A DNA stretch of 64,000 bases from contig NZ_CP146343.1 in the NCBI RefSeq assembly GCF_037055275.1, forward strand, positions 2,018,501 to 2,082,500, read 5' to 3'. Positions 18,335 to 27,784 of this stretch are shown in pieces. Position numbers and translations under genes: made by a program. Origin of the DNA: Pseudomonas sp. ML2-2023-3. Its GTDB lineage: Bacteria > Pseudomonadota > Gammaproteobacteria > Pseudomonadales > Pseudomonadaceae. Within the stretch, counting starts at the first letter, position 1. Every line of letters starts with the position of its first letter. A model generated the notes under the pieces. It did not search any database. It worked only from the letters and a program-made list of their open reading frames with translations, and was not told the origin of the DNA.

Positions 18335-20605
18335 ATGTCGGATCGTTACGAACTCTTCCTTACCTGCCCTAAAGGCCTTGAAGGCCTTCTCCTCGAAGAG
18401 GCCACCGGCCTTGGCCTTGAGGAAGCTCGCGAGCACACCTCGGCCATTCGTGGCATGGCAGATATGGAAACTGCCTACCGTTTGTGTCTATGGTCGCGCC
18501 TTGCCAACCGTGTGTTGCTGGTGCTCAAGCGTTTTCCGATGAAAGATGCGGAAGATCTGTACCACGGCGTTCTGGACATTGACTGGCATGACCACATGGT
18601 CCCGGATGGCACGCTGGCTGTTGAATTCAGCGGTCATGGTTCGGGTATCGACAACACGCACTTTGGTGCGTTGAAAGTAAAAGACGCAATCGTCGACAAG
18701 TTGCGTACGCCGTCTGGCGAGCGTCCGTCCATCGACAAGATCAGCCCGGACATTCGTATCCACCTGCGACTGGATCGCGGCGAAGCCATTCTGTCCCTGG
18801 ACCTGTCAGGTCACAGCTTGCACCAGCGTGGCTACCGTCTGCAGCAAGGTGCTGCACCGCTGAAGGAAAACCTCGCGGCTGCCATCCTGATTCGTTCGGG
18901 CTGGCCACGTATGGCAGCCGAAGGCGCTGCCTTGGCTGACCCGATGTGTGGTGTGGGTACGTTCCTGGTTGAAGGCGCAATGATTGCTGCCGACATGGCG
19001 CCTAACCTGAACCGCATTCACTGGGGGTTTGATGCCTGGCTGGGCCACGTGCCGGCTATCTGGAAAAAACTTCATCAGGAAGCCACTGAGCGTGCAGAAG
19101 TCGGCATGGCCAAGCCGCCTCTGTGGATTCGTGGTTATGAAGCCGACCCGCGCCTGATTCAGCCTGCGCGCAATAACATCGAGCGCGCCGGTCTGAGCCA
19201 CTGGATCAAGATTTACCAGGGCGAGGTTGCGACCTTCGAACCGCGTCCGGACCAGAACCAGAAAGGCCTGGTGATCTGCAACCCTCCGTACGGCGAGCGT
19301 CTGGGCGACGAGGCGAGCTTGCTCTATCTCTACCAGAACCTCGGCGAGCGTCTGCGTCAGGCTTGCTTGAACTGGGAGGCCGCGGTGTTTACCGGCGCTC
19401 CGGATCTGGGCAAGCGCATGGGGATTCGCAGCCACAAGCAGTACTCGTTCTGGAACGGCGCGTTGCCGTGCAAGCTGCTGTTGATCAAGGTTGTGCCGGA
19501 TCAGTTTGTGACGGGTGAGCGACGTACGCCTGAGCAGCGTCAGATTGATCGCGAGCAGGCTGAGTCCGATCTGCCGTCGAACATCGAAGCGCCAGGTAAA
19601 TACGAGAAGTTCAACAAGAACGGCAACCCGATCAAGCCAGTGCCGGTGGTGATCGAACAGCCGCGCTTGAGCGAGGGCGGGCAGATGTTTGCCAACCGCC
19701 TGCAAAAAAATCTCAAAGCGCTGAGCAAGTGGGTCAAGCGTGAAGGGATCGATTGCTATCGAGTCTACGACGCCGATATGCCGGAATATGCGATGGCGAT
19801 CGACCTGTACCACGACTGGGTTCACGTTCAGGAGTATGTGGCACCGAAATCCATTGATCCGGAAAAAGCTTCGGCGCGCATGTTCGATGCCTTGGCAGCC
19901 ATTCCCCAGGCGCTGAACATCGACAAGAGTCGTGTGATCGTCAAGCGTCGTGAGCGCCAGAGCGGCACCAAGCAGTACGAGCGTCAAAGTGCCCAGGGCA
20001 AGTTCACCGAGGTCAATGAAGGCGGTGTGAAGCTGCTGGTGAACCTCACGGACTATCTGGATACCGGTCTGTTCCTGGATCACCGCCCAATGCGCATGCG
20101 CATTCAGAAAGAGGCTGCAGGCAAGCGCTTCCTCAATCTGTACTGCTACACCGCGACCGCCAGCGTCCATGCTGCCAAGGGCGGTGCTCGCAGCACCACC
20201 AGCGTCGACTTGTCCAAGACTTATCTGGACTGGGCGCGCCGTAACCTGTCTCTGAACGGTTTTTCGGACAAAAACCGCCTGGAGCAGGGCGATGTGATGG
20301 TGTGGCTGGATGCCTGTCGTGAAGAGTACGACCTGATCTTTATTGATCCGCCGACCTTCTCCAACTCCAAGCGCATGGAAGGGATCTTCGATGTGCAGCG
20401 CGATCACGTGCAGTTGCTGGATCTGGCCATGGCGCGTCTGGCGCCGGGTGGGGTGCTGTATTTCTCGAACAACTTCCGCAAATTCATCCTCGATGAAAAT
20501 CTGGAAGCGCGTTATGCCGTGGAAGAAATAACCGCCAGCACCATTGATCCGGACTTTGCCCGCAACAGCAAAATTCACCGTGCCTGGAAAATCATGGCCC
20601 GGTAA
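18335..20605 (+). CDS. rlmL: Bifunctional 23S rRNA methyltransferase RlmKL
   Basis: 756 residues, a fusion of two methyltransferases acting on 23S rRNA (m2G2445 by the RlmL half, m7G2069 by the RlmK half). Order: THUMP RNA-binding domain in the first 160 residues, RlmL domain with SAM motif DPMCGVGTFLVEGA and catalytic NPPYGERLG, then after a linker around residues 385-430 the RlmK domain with TGLFLDHRPMR, LNLYCYTATASVHAAKGGA and IDPPTFSNSK. AGGA precedes the ATG. It is an isolated gene with dacB converging from the other side. Confidence 0.95.
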   Translation: MSDRYELFLTCPKGLEGLLLEEATGLGLEEAREHTSAIRGMADMETAYRLCLWSRLANRVLLVLKRFPMKDAEDLYHGVLDIDWHDHMVPDGTLAVEFSGHGSGIDNTHFGALKVKDAIVDKLRTPSGERPSIDKISPDIRIHLRLDRGEAILSLDLSGHSLHQRGYRLQQGAAPLKENLAAAILIRSGWPRMAAEGAALADPMCGVGTFLVEGAMIAADMAPNLNRIHWGFDAWLGHVPAIWKKLHQEATERAEVGMAKPPLWIRGYEADPRLIQPARNNIERAGLSHWIKIYQGEVATFEPRPDQNQKGLVICNPPYGERLGDEASLLYLYQNLGERLRQACLNWEAAVFTGAPDLGKRMGIRSHKQYSFWNGALPCKLLLIKVVPDQFVTGERRTPEQRQIDREQAESDLPSNIEAPGKYEKFNKNGNPIKPVPVVIEQPRLSEGGQMFANRLQKNLKALSKWVKREGIDCYRVYDADMPEYAMAIDLYHDWVHVQEYVAPKSIDPEKASARMFDALAAIPQALNIDKSRVIVKRRERQSGTKQYERQSAQGKFTEVNEGGVKLLVNLTDYLDTGLFLDHRPMRMRIQKEAAGKRFLNLYCYTATASVHAAKGGARSTTSVDLSKTYLDWARRNLSLNGFSDKNRLEQGDVMVWLDACREEYDLIFIDPPTFSNSKRMEGIFDVQRDHVQLLDLAMARLAPGGVLYFSNNFRKFILDENLEARYAVEEITASTIDPDFARNSKIHRAWKIMAR

Positions 20606-20621
20606 TACCGGTGCTGTAAGG

Positions 20622-20685
20622 GTGGGGGCGGGCTTGTTCTCGATGGGCAGCTCGCAGTGTTGCCAGCGCGAGCAAGCCCGCCCCC
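20622..20685. repeat. REPIN after rlmL
   Basis: GTGGGGGCGGGCTTG on the left pairs with CAAGCCCGCCCCCAT on the right, a variant of the first REP family. It directly precedes the terminator between rlmL and dacB. Confidence 0.85.
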
Positions 20686-20687
20686 AT

Positions 20688-20727
20688 AAAAAAACGCCCC
20701 TGATCTTGCGATCAGGGGCGTTTTTTA
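20688..20727. terminator. Bidirectional terminator between rlmL and dacB
   Basis: AACGCCCCTGATC-TTGC-GATCAGGGGCGTT is a perfect 13-bp stem with an A-run before and a T-run after, so it can stop transcription of the two convergent genes in both directions. Confidence 0.93.
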
Positions 20728-20743
20728 TTGCCTGGTCAACGCC

Positions 20744-22210
20744 TTACTGGGCTATGGAGACCGCACTGTTGGGGGCTTGTGGCTGGCGATACAGATCGAG
20801 CAGCACTTGATCGAGAATGGCCGAGGCGCCCCACGGGCGAGGGTCGTTGAGGATGGCGACCACCGCCCAGGTATTGCCGTTGCTGTCGCGGCTAAATCCG
20901 GAAATGGCGCGCACTGTATTGAGTGTGCCGGTCTTGATGTGAGCCTGGCCGTTCATGGCGGTGGTTTTCAGGCGTTTGCGCATGGTGCCGTCTTTGCCGG
21001 CAATCGGCATGGAGCTGATGAATTCGGCAGCGTAGGGGCTTTGCCAGGCGGCCTGGAGCATCTGCGCCATTTCACGTGCGCTCACGCGTTCGGCCCGGGA
21101 CAAGCCGGAACCGTTTTCCATGACCAGATGGGGTGCGGTGATGCCTTTTTTGGCCAGCCATTGGCGTACTACACGCTGTGCAGCTTTGGCATCGTCACCG
21201 TCGGCGTCGTTGCGAAACTGTGCGCCCAGGCTCAGGAACAGCTGCTGGGCCATGGTGTTGTTACTGTATTTGTTGATGTCGCGAATGATTTCGGCCAGAT
21301 CCGGAGAGAATGCCCGTGCCAGCAGTTTCGAGTTCTTCGGCACGCTGGCCTGGCGGTCCTGGCCTTGAATGCTGCCGCCCAGCTCTTTCCAGATGGCGCG
21401 TACAGCGCCGGCTGTGTAGGTCGCGTGATCAAGCAGGGACAAGTAGGTTTGCGAGTTGCAGCCGTCGGCCAGCTGTCCGCTCACGGTGACGAGTACCGAG
21501 CCGTCGGCTTGGGGTACCGGGTTGTAGCGCACGTCACCGGTGCATTGCTTGGCATTGACGGCCTTGACCTGATTGTCGATTTTGATGCTGGCAATCGGTG
21601 GTTCGACTGATATCAGGACTTTGCCCCCGTCGTTGCGGGCCACGAAGCGCAAGGCTTTAAGGTTGACCAGCAGCGAGTCGGGCTTGACCAGGAAGGGTTT
21701 GTTTTTATCGTTGCCGTCGTCGTTGAAGACGGGCAATTGCGGTTGATTGAAGAAGTTGCGATCAAGTACCAGGTCGCCGGTTACCTGTTGCACGCCATTG
21801 GCGCGCAGGTCGCGCATCAACAGCCATAGTTTTTCCATGTTCAGCTTGGGATCGCCGCCGCCCTTGAGGTAAAGGTTACCTTGCAGGGTGCCGTTGTTCA
21901 GGGTGCCATCTGTGTAGAACTCGGTTTTCCACTGATGGGTGGGGCCGAGCATTTCCAGGGCCGCGTAAGTGGTCACCAGTTTCATGGTGGAGGCCGGGTT
22001 CATGGATACATCGGCATTGAATACGGTTGGAATGCCCGGGCCGTTGAGCGGCAGAAGGACCAATGATAGTGCGTCGTTCTGCAGTTTATTGGTTTTGAGT
22101 GCTTGCTGAACTTTGGGCGAGAGCGTTGTGTTGACAGGGGCGGCGTTGGCGCCGAAGGCCAGTGGCAAAAGAAGACTGGCAAGAAGCAATGGCCGTAAAG
22201 ATTTGATCAT
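20744..22210 (-). CDS. dacB: D-Ala-D-Ala carboxypeptidase/endopeptidase (PBP4-type)
   Basis: 488 residues, peptidase family S13. A signal peptide of about 23 residues ends at FGANA, so the enzyme acts on peptidoglycan in the periplasm. The three active-site motifs are visible: S74-TMK (SxxK), SNN in KYSNNTMAQ, and KTG in HIKTGTLN near residue 440. The large insert between the first two motifs is typical of PBP4. In Pseudomonas, PBP4 loss can trigger AmpC beta-lactamase induction; no ampC is seen here. Confidence 0.94.
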   Translation of the reverse strand: MIKSLRPLLLASLLLPLAFGANAAPVNTTLSPKVQQALKTNKLQNDALSLVLLPLNGPGIPTVFNADVSMNPASTMKLVTTYAALEMLGPTHQWKTEFYTDGTLNNGTLQGNLYLKGGGDPKLNMEKLWLLMRDLRANGVQQVTGDLVLDRNFFNQPQLPVFNDDGNDKNKPFLVKPDSLLVNLKALRFVARNDGGKVLISVEPPIASIKIDNQVKAVNAKQCTGDVRYNPVPQADGSVLVTVSGQLADGCNSQTYLSLLDHATYTAGAVRAIWKELGGSIQGQDRQASVPKNSKLLARAFSPDLAEIIRDINKYSNNTMAQQLFLSLGAQFRNDADGDDAKAAQRVVRQWLAKKGITAPHLVMENGSGLSRAERVSAREMAQMLQAAWQSPYAAEFISSMPIAGKDGTMRKRLKTTAMNGQAHIKTGTLNTVRAISGFSRDSNGNTWAVVAILNDPRPWGASAILDQVLLDLYRQPQAPNSAVSIAQ

Positions 22211-22442
22211 AAGAAGTAAAACCCTGCAGGCGAGGGAAAAAAATAAGAGGGATGATGAAAAGTTCCCTCAATGGTCTTAAAAGTGTTGGCATTATGCCCC
22301 AAGGTTGTTGGGCTTGTGCATCCACCTGTAACAGGGTTTGGCGGATTAAGTATAGAAAACGATGAACCGTTCACACGGAACCGGGCAAGCGTTGCCTTAA
22401 GCTGCTAAAGTGCCGCCCGTTATTACTTAAGAGGATTGTTCA

Positions 22443-22787
22443 ATGGCTACTAATCGTTCCCAGCGTCTGCGCAAAAAACTGTGCGTTGATGAATTTCAGG
22501 AGTTGGGTTTTGAGCTGAACCTGGATTTCAAAGAAGACCTGTCGGAAGAGGCTATCGATGCATTCCTGGCAGACTTCCTGGCGCAAGCCATGGAAGCTAA
22601 CGGCCTGGGTTATGTTGGCGGCGACGACTACGGTCTGGTTTGCCTGCAGAAGCGCGGCTCGGTCAGCGAAGAACAGCGTGCAGCTGTTGAATCCTGGTTG
22701 AAAGCGCGCCCAGAGCTGAGCAGCGTTGAAGTTAGCCCGCTGTTGGACGTGTGGTACCCGGAAAAGCCAATCAATCCGGTAGCCTGA
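22443..22787 (+). CDS. YggL-family (DUF469) protein
   Basis: 114 residues beginning MATNRSQRLRKKLCVDEFQE, the hallmark of YggL-type 50S ribosome-binding proteins. Rich in acidic residues in the middle and ends with WYPEKPINPVA. An AGAGGA sequence lies about 8 bases before the ATG. A single-gene unit ended by a hairpin directly downstream. The role in ribosome assembly is known only from the family. Confidence 0.88.
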   Translation: MATNRSQRLRKKLCVDEFQELGFELNLDFKEDLSEEAIDAFLADFLAQAMEANGLGYVGGDDYGLVCLQKRGSVSEEQRAAVESWLKARPELSSVEVSPLLDVWYPEKPINPVA

Positions 22788-22797
22788 CGTCAAACGC

Positions 22798-22824
22798 AAA
22801 GGCGGCCCGAGCGGCTGCCTTTGT
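22798..22824 (+). terminator. Terminator of the YggL-family gene
   Basis: AAAGGCGGCC and GGCTGCCTTT pair over ten positions with one G-T wobble and a five-base loop, followed by TGTGTGTT. It begins 11 bases after the stop. Confidence 0.75.
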
Positions 22825-22950
22825 GTGTTACGCCCTCTGACCCGTCCCGGGTTTTGCAGCACTTCCTTCCACTTTATTGCCCGCACTGATCTGCGTGATT
22901 TTTCGTGGGTGCCACTAACGTGTTCGGTCAGACACGTCGCCTCGCTTTTG

Positions 22951-22973
22951 ATCGCGAGCAAGCCCGCTCCCAC
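22951..22973. repeat. Single REP sequence
   Basis: ATCGCGAGCAAGCCCGCTCCCAC is one arm of the first REP family, with no visible partner in the vicinity. It lies between the YggL gene and the convergent gene at 23006. Confidence 0.75.
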
Positions 22974-23005
22974 AAGAGCGGTATTGATCACCCATTTTGG
23001 GTGCC

Positions 23006-23776
23006 TTAGTCGTAAATGGCTTTCTTCTTCCAGTCAGCATCCGCTTCGTCGGTTTTCAAGCCTTCAGTCAGTTCATTGACTTCACCCGTGGTCGGCTCAA
23101 GTGCGTTCAGCACCTGTGCGTTGGCGCGTGCAAGCTGGGTCTCGAAGTCCTTGATTTGTGCGTTGTACATGGCGGGTACCGGCTGCTTGCGCAAGTATTG
23201 CACCGCGCGTTCAAAAGCCAGGCGCGCCTGTGCGGGCTGATTCTTTTGCAGGGCGAGCTTGCCCAGGTTGTTGAAAAATTCGATATGCAGCACGACCAGC
23301 AAATTACGAATCTCTTTGATCCACTGTTTGGCTTCGTTGGTCGGTAAAAAACCATCCTGGGCCGCCCGGGTAATTTGCCCGTGCAGCGTTTCAAGCAAAA
23401 AGCGCACGTCTTTGGCTTTTGCTTCGCTCAGGACAGGGTTTGGCGGGTTGTTGACGGGGATAGACTCGCCTTTGGCAATCAGCCCGTTAAGCTCTGCAAC
23501 TTGTGCTTTTAAAGCCGCACTGGATTTTTGCAGGAGCAGCAGGCGTTGCGTGGCATTGAGCTCAAGGCGCGTGAGCAGCAGCTTGAGGGCAGGGAACATC
23601 AGTTGGCCGGGAAAGGTCTCGTTGACTTCGCTGCAGCGACGTATGCGGTCGTTGAGTTCGACCTTGAGTCGGGCTTTTTCCAGTTTGTTGTTTTCCACTA
23701 CATGGTTCATGTAGACGATTGCGATCAGCAGTGCGATTCCGACGACGACAAGCAGGGCGATCATGGAGGGCGTCAA
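23006..23776 (-). CDS. Conserved one-helix membrane protein of unknown function
   Basis: 256 residues when started at the TTG at 23776-23774 (MTPSMIALLVVVG), which has GAGG about 8 bases upstream; the frame is open to 23866, but the extra 30 residues lack a ribosome-binding site. One hydrophobic helix at residues 5-25 is followed by a long, mostly helical cytoplasmic part rich in Leu, Lys and Glu with coiled-coil character, ending DWKKKAIYD. No catalytic motif is recognisable. Similar proteins are common in Pseudomonas without an assigned function. Confidence 0.75.
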   Translation of the reverse strand: MTPSMIALLVVVGIALLIAIVYMNHVVENNKLEKARLKVELNDRIRRCSEVNETFPGQLMFPALKLLLTRLELNATQRLLLLQKSSAALKAQVAELNGLIAKGESIPVNNPPNPVLSEAKAKDVRFLLETLHGQITRAAQDGFLPTNEAKQWIKEIRNLLVVLHIEFFNNLGKLALQKNQPAQARLAFERAVQYLRKQPVPAMYNAQIKDFETQLARANAQVLNALEPTTGEVNELTEGLKTDEADADWKKKAIYD

Positions 23777-24006
23777 CGTTAAAACCTCTTCTGAATGTGG
23801 GTGCGCTGTCTCGGTGAGGTCGGCGTGCCTGTCTATATAGAGAGGCTGGGAATAGGCGGGCAGCAATCTGCCATCACTGAGGTCGGGCCATCATAACCCC
23901 TTGTAGGGTGACGGAATATAGGCGCCAAGAGTTGGTCGACATACTGCGTAGGAAAGCGCCGAGAGAAGAGGGAAGTCATTGATTTCAATATATTTTCATA
24001 TTGGGG

Positions 24007-24035
24007 TTGACGACTTTCAAATCCATCCCTAGAAT
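24007..24035 (+). promoter_or_regulatory. Promoter of the tRNA cluster
   Basis: TTGACG (24007-24012) and TAGAAT (24030-24035) are separated by 17 bases and followed by a GC-rich discriminator GCGCGCC, typical of strong, stringently controlled stable-RNA promoters. The first tRNA starts about 60 bases further on. The remaining sequence between 23777 and 24006 holds nothing else recognisable. Confidence 0.8.
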
Positions 24036-24096
24036 GCGCGCCAATTGCAGCGTAAAGCGAACAGCCAAACGCATGTAACCAGTGAAGTTGTAGTGT

Positions 24097-24172
24097 GTCC
24101 CCTTCGTCTAGTGGCCTAGGACACCGCCCTTTCACGGCGGTAACAGGGGTTCGAGTCCCCTAGGGGACGCCA
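24097..24172 (+). tRNA. tRNA-Glu (TTC), copy 1
   Basis: 76 bases including encoded CCA. The acceptor stem GTCCCCT/AGGGGAC, anticodon TTC at 24131-24133, and the T-loop GTTCGAGTC are clear. First of three identical genes. Confidence 0.97.
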
Positions 24173-24174
24173 TT

Positions 24175-24250
<76 letters not shown>

Positions 24251-24351
24251 TTTTTAAGCAGCTTCGCTTTCGGGCGGAGTTGAGTGAAAGCCAAGACATT
24301 AGCGTTAGTTAGTGATCTGGCACTGAAATGTACGTGTACATTTCGGGCAAC

Positions 24352-24427
24352 GTCCCCTTCGTCTAGTGGCCTAGGACACCGCCCTTTCACGGCGGTAACA
24401 GGGGTTCGAGTCCCCTAGGGGACGCCA
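24352..24427 (+). tRNA. tRNA-Glu (TTC), copy 2
   Basis: Same sequence as the copy at 24097. It begins the second repeat unit of the array. Confidence 0.97.
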
Positions 24428-24432
24428 TTATT

Positions 24433-24508
<76 letters not shown>

Positions 24509-24609
24509 TTTTTAAGCAGCTTCGCTTTCGGGCGAGGTTGAGTGAAAGCCAAGACATTAGCATTAGTTAGTGATCTGGCACTGAAATGTACGTGTACATT
24601 TCGGGCAAC

Positions 24610-24685
24610 GTCCCCTTCGTCTAGTGGCCTAGGACACCGCCCTTTCACGGCGGTAACAGGGGTTCGAGTCCCCTAGGGGACGCCA
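24610..24685 (+). tRNA. tRNA-Glu (TTC), copy 3
   Basis: Same sequence as the copies at 24097 and 24352; third repeat unit. Confidence 0.97.
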
Positions 24686-24690
24686 TTATT

Positions 24691-24766
<76 letters not shown>

Positions 24767-24808
24767 AATTTTGTTTTTTGGAGCTACGCAGTTTCAAAAA
24801 ACACTCAG

Positions 24809-24833
24809 AAAGCAGCCCTAGGGCTGCTTTTTG
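24809..24833 (+). terminator. Terminator of the tRNA cluster
   Basis: AAGCAGCCC-TA-GGGCTGCTTTTT is a 9-bp stem with a T-run, about 43 bases after the last tRNA. Confidence 0.9.
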
Positions 24834-25047
24834 CGTTTCCGGGTTTTGATTTCTGGCCCACCCCTCGCAATACATCTGCAACAAGGCTACGACCCGCATC
24901 CGTGCGAATGTTTGTGCCGCTCTCTTGAGTTCAGCAGCTACGCTGAAGACATCGCAACTCATATTTTCTCCGGCATTAAGCACTCTCGCAGGGAAGGCGA
25001 CAGGCAAATTGCGTGCTCGGCGGCCCCTCCACAACCAGAGAATGCAT

Positions 25048-26070
25048 ATGTACAACCTTAAAAAGTGGCTCGTTGGATCACTGCTGGCATTTGGACTTGT
25101 CACCCAGCCAGTGTTGGCAGACAACTCGGGCGATCCCGTTCACTTTGGTGATATCACTTGGGAAAGCGGCAGCTTGATCACTGAAGTACTGCGTCTGATC
25201 ACCGAAAAAGGCTACGGCGTAGCAACCGACACCTTGCCTGGCAGCACCGTAAGCCTGGAGGCTGCGCTGGCCAAGAATGATATTCAAGTGATCGGCGAAG
25301 AGTGGGCAGGGCGAAGCCCCGTGTGGATCAAGGCGGAGGCCGAAGGCAAGGTTTTCGGTCTGGGCGATATCGTCAAAAACGCCAGTGAAGGCTGGTGGGT
25401 GCCCGAGTATGTAATCAAGGGTGATCCGGAAAAAGGCATCAAGGCATTGGCCCCGGACCTGAAGTCGGTCAGCGATCTGGCCCGCTATAAAGAGGTGTTC
25501 CGTGATCAGGAGGACCCGACTCGTGGCCGCTTCCTTAATAGCCCCAGCGGTTGGACCTCCGAGACCGTCAACAGCCAAAAGCTCAAGGCCTATGGCCTGG
25601 ACAAGGACTTCGTTAACTTTCGCACCGGTTCGGGCGCTGCGCTGGATGCCGAGATCAGCTCCTCGATCCGTCGTGGCAAACCGGTGCTGTTCTATTACTG
25701 GTCACCGACTCCGTTGATCGGGCGCTACAAGCTGATCAAGCTTGAAGAGCCGCCTTTTGATGCCGAAGCCTGGAAGACCCTGGCTGACGCCAATAACCCT
25801 GCTCCAAAGGGTACGCGCTCATTACCGGCAAAACTGGCCATTGGCGTATCGGCACCTTTCAAAGCCCAATACCCGCAGTTGGTCGAGTTCTATGAAAAGG
25901 TCGATTTCCCTATCGATTTACTCAACACCACCCTGGCCCGAATGAGCGAAAAACGCACCGAGCCGCGCAAGGCTGCTGAGGATTTCTTACGTGAGCAGCC
26001 GCAAATCTGGCATGCCTGGGTGACCCCGCAAGCGGCTGAAAAAGTCGATGCAGCGCTCAAATCCAAATAA
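25048..26070 (+). CDS. Betaine-type ABC transporter, substrate-binding protein
   Basis: 340 residues of the OpuAC/ProX type, which bind quaternary amines such as glycine betaine, choline or carnitine. A signal peptide of about 24 residues ends at TQPVLA. The ATG at 25048 gives a normal signal sequence (MYNLKKWLVGSLLAF); an ATG two codons upstream is an alternative, and the open frame further upstream is rejected. WESG near the mature N-terminus and several conserved Trp residues (EEWAG, EGWWVPEY, YYWSP) would form the aromatic cage. The permease begins 21 bases after its stop. Confidence 0.88.
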   Translation: MYNLKKWLVGSLLAFGLVTQPVLADNSGDPVHFGDITWESGSLITEVLRLITEKGYGVATDTLPGSTVSLEAALAKNDIQVIGEEWAGRSPVWIKAEAEGKVFGLGDIVKNASEGWWVPEYVIKGDPEKGIKALAPDLKSVSDLARYKEVFRDQEDPTRGRFLNSPSGWTSETVNSQKLKAYGLDKDFVNFRTGSGAALDAEISSSIRRGKPVLFYYWSPTPLIGRYKLIKLEEPPFDAEAWKTLADANNPAPKGTRSLPAKLAIGVSAPFKAQYPQLVEFYEKVDFPIDLLNTTLARMSEKRTEPRKAAEDFLREQPQIWHAWVTPQAAEKVDAALKSK

Positions 26071-26091
26071 CTCACGGAGTACGGGCATTGC

Positions 26092-26940
26092 ATGTTTCCT
26101 GACAATCTGACGTTTTCCATCGCAGGGTGGGTCAATGACGGGGTTGATGCACTGGTCAGCAACTACGGTGATGTGTTCCGGCATATCTCCGAGACTCTGC
26201 TGTGGGCCATCATCCACCTTGAGAACCTGCTGCGCATCACACCGTGGTGGCTGATGCTGGTCATCGTTGGGGCAATTGCCTGGCATGCCACACGCAAGAT
26301 CCTCAGCACTCTGTTGATCGTCGGCCTGCTGTTTCTGGTAGGCGCAGTTGGGCTGTGGGACAAGCTGATGCAAACCCTGGCGCTGATGATGGTGGCCACG
26401 GTTATTTCGGTATTGCTGGGCATTCCCCTCGGGATTTTGGCCGCGCGCAGCAATCGACTGCGCTCGGTGTTGATGCCGCTGCTGGACATCATGCAGACCA
26501 TGCCCAGTTTCGTGTACCTGATTCCTGTCCTGATGTTGTTTGGCCTGGGCAAGGTTCCGGCGATTTTTGCCACGGTCATTTATGCCGTACCGCCGCTGAT
26601 CCGCTTGACCGATCTGGGTTTGCGCCAGGTTGATCGCGAGGTGATGGAGGCGATCAACGCATTCGGTGCCAACCCCTGGCAGCAACTGTTTGGCGTGCAA
26701 TTGCCACTGGCCATGCCCAGCATCATGGCCGGTATTAACCAGACCACCATGATGGCATTGTCGATGGTAGTGATCGCTTCGATGATTGGTGCCCGGGGCT
26801 TGGGTGAGGATGTGCTGGTGGGTATTCAAACGCTCAATGTCGGCAAAGGCCTGGAAGCCGGACTGGCCATTGTCATTCTGGCAGTGGTGATCGATCGTAT
26901 CACTCAAGCCTATGGGCGGCCTCGACGCGGAGGCCCGTAA
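26092..26940 (+). CDS. Betaine-type ABC transporter, permease
   Basis: 282 residues with about six membrane helices. The inner-membrane permease motif is visible as EAINAFGANPWQQLFGVQLPLA (EAA loop) at about residues 185-206, the region that contacts the ATPase. It resembles ProW/OpuAB/HutW proteins. The last bases overlap the ATG of the ATPase gene (TAATG), so the two are translationally coupled. Confidence 0.9.
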   Translation: MFPDNLTFSIAGWVNDGVDALVSNYGDVFRHISETLLWAIIHLENLLRITPWWLMLVIVGAIAWHATRKILSTLLIVGLLFLVGAVGLWDKLMQTLALMMVATVISVLLGIPLGILAARSNRLRSVLMPLLDIMQTMPSFVYLIPVLMLFGLGKVPAIFATVIYAVPPLIRLTDLGLRQVDREVMEAINAFGANPWQQLFGVQLPLAMPSIMAGINQTTMMALSMVVIASMIGARGLGEDVLVGIQTLNVGKGLEAGLAIVILAVVIDRITQAYGRPRRGGP

Positions 26941-27770
26941 TGAGTGAGGTAGTGATCAACAAGATCGAAGTACGTCATGTATTCAAGGTGTTTGGCGGCC
27001 GTGATAAAGAAGTGATGGCCCTGATTCGTGAGGGTCGGACCAAGGACGAAGTCCTGGCAGCAACCGGTTGCGTTATCGGTATCAACGATCTGTCGCTGTC
27101 GATCCGAGCCGGTGAAGTGTTCGTCATCATGGGGTTGTCCGGCTCGGGCAAGTCCACTCTGGTGCGCCATCTGAACCGCTTGATCGACCCTACCAGCGGG
27201 CAGATTCTGGTGGGTGGCGAAAACATCCTTGAATACGGCATGCCTGCCTTGCGCCAGTTTCGTCGGCAAAAAATCAGTATGGTGTTTCAAAATTTCGGCC
27301 TGTTACCCCATCGCAACGTGATCGAGAACGTGGCTTATGGTTTGAAGGTGCGGGGCGAGAGCAAGGTGCAATGCGAGGGGCGAGCCCGGCACTGGATCTC
27401 GCTGGTCGGGCTGGAAGGCTATGAGCAAGCCTTTGTTCATCAACTGTCGGGGGGGATGCGCCAGCGTGTCGGGCTGGCCCGGGCGTTGGCGACGGATACC
27501 GACATCATTCTGATGGACGAAGCTTTCAGTGCCCTCGATCCGCTGATCCGTGCCGAGATGCAGGATCAGTTGCTGGAGTTGCAACGCACGCTGCAAAAAA
27601 CCATCGTGTTCATCACCCATGACCTGGACGAGGCGTTACGTATCGGTAATCGCATCGCCGTGCTCAAGGACGGGCGCTTGATTCAGGTGGGCACCCCCCT
27701 GGAAATCCTGCAGTCCCCTGCGGATGACTACGTGGACCGCTTCGTCCAGCGCCGTCGCACCCGCATTTAG
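26940..27770 (+). CDS. Betaine-type ABC transporter, ATP-binding protein
   Basis: 276 residues. Walker A GLSGSGKST (65-73), signature LSGGMRQR (169-176), Walker B IILMDE (189-194) and the switch His in FITHDLDEA are all present. An N-terminal extension of about 40 residues before the ABC core is typical of the ProV/OpuAA/HutV subfamily. The C-terminal CBS domains of osmoregulated ProV are missing, so direct osmotic gating is unlikely; uptake of a betaine, or of histidine as in HutXWV, is the likely role. Which substrate is carried cannot be decided from the sequence. Confidence 0.9.
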   Translation: MSEVVINKIEVRHVFKVFGGRDKEVMALIREGRTKDEVLAATGCVIGINDLSLSIRAGEVFVIMGLSGSGKSTLVRHLNRLIDPTSGQILVGGENILEYGMPALRQFRRQKISMVFQNFGLLPHRNVIENVAYGLKVRGESKVQCEGRARHWISLVGLEGYEQAFVHQLSGGMRQRVGLARALATDTDIILMDEAFSALDPLIRAEMQDQLLELQRTLQKTIVFITHDLDEALRIGNRIAVLKDGRLIQVGTPLEILQSPADDYVDRFVQRRRTRI

Positions 27771-27784
27771 GCTGCTTGAATCGA

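Noticed and set aside
18806..20578. 590-residue frame opposite rlmL
   Set aside because: Same antisense artefact; the plus-strand gene is fully explained by RlmKL motifs.
25042..25047. Longer start for the betaine-binding protein from 24925
   Set aside because: The extra residues include the region just after the tRNA terminator, disturb the signal peptide and lack a ribosome-binding site.
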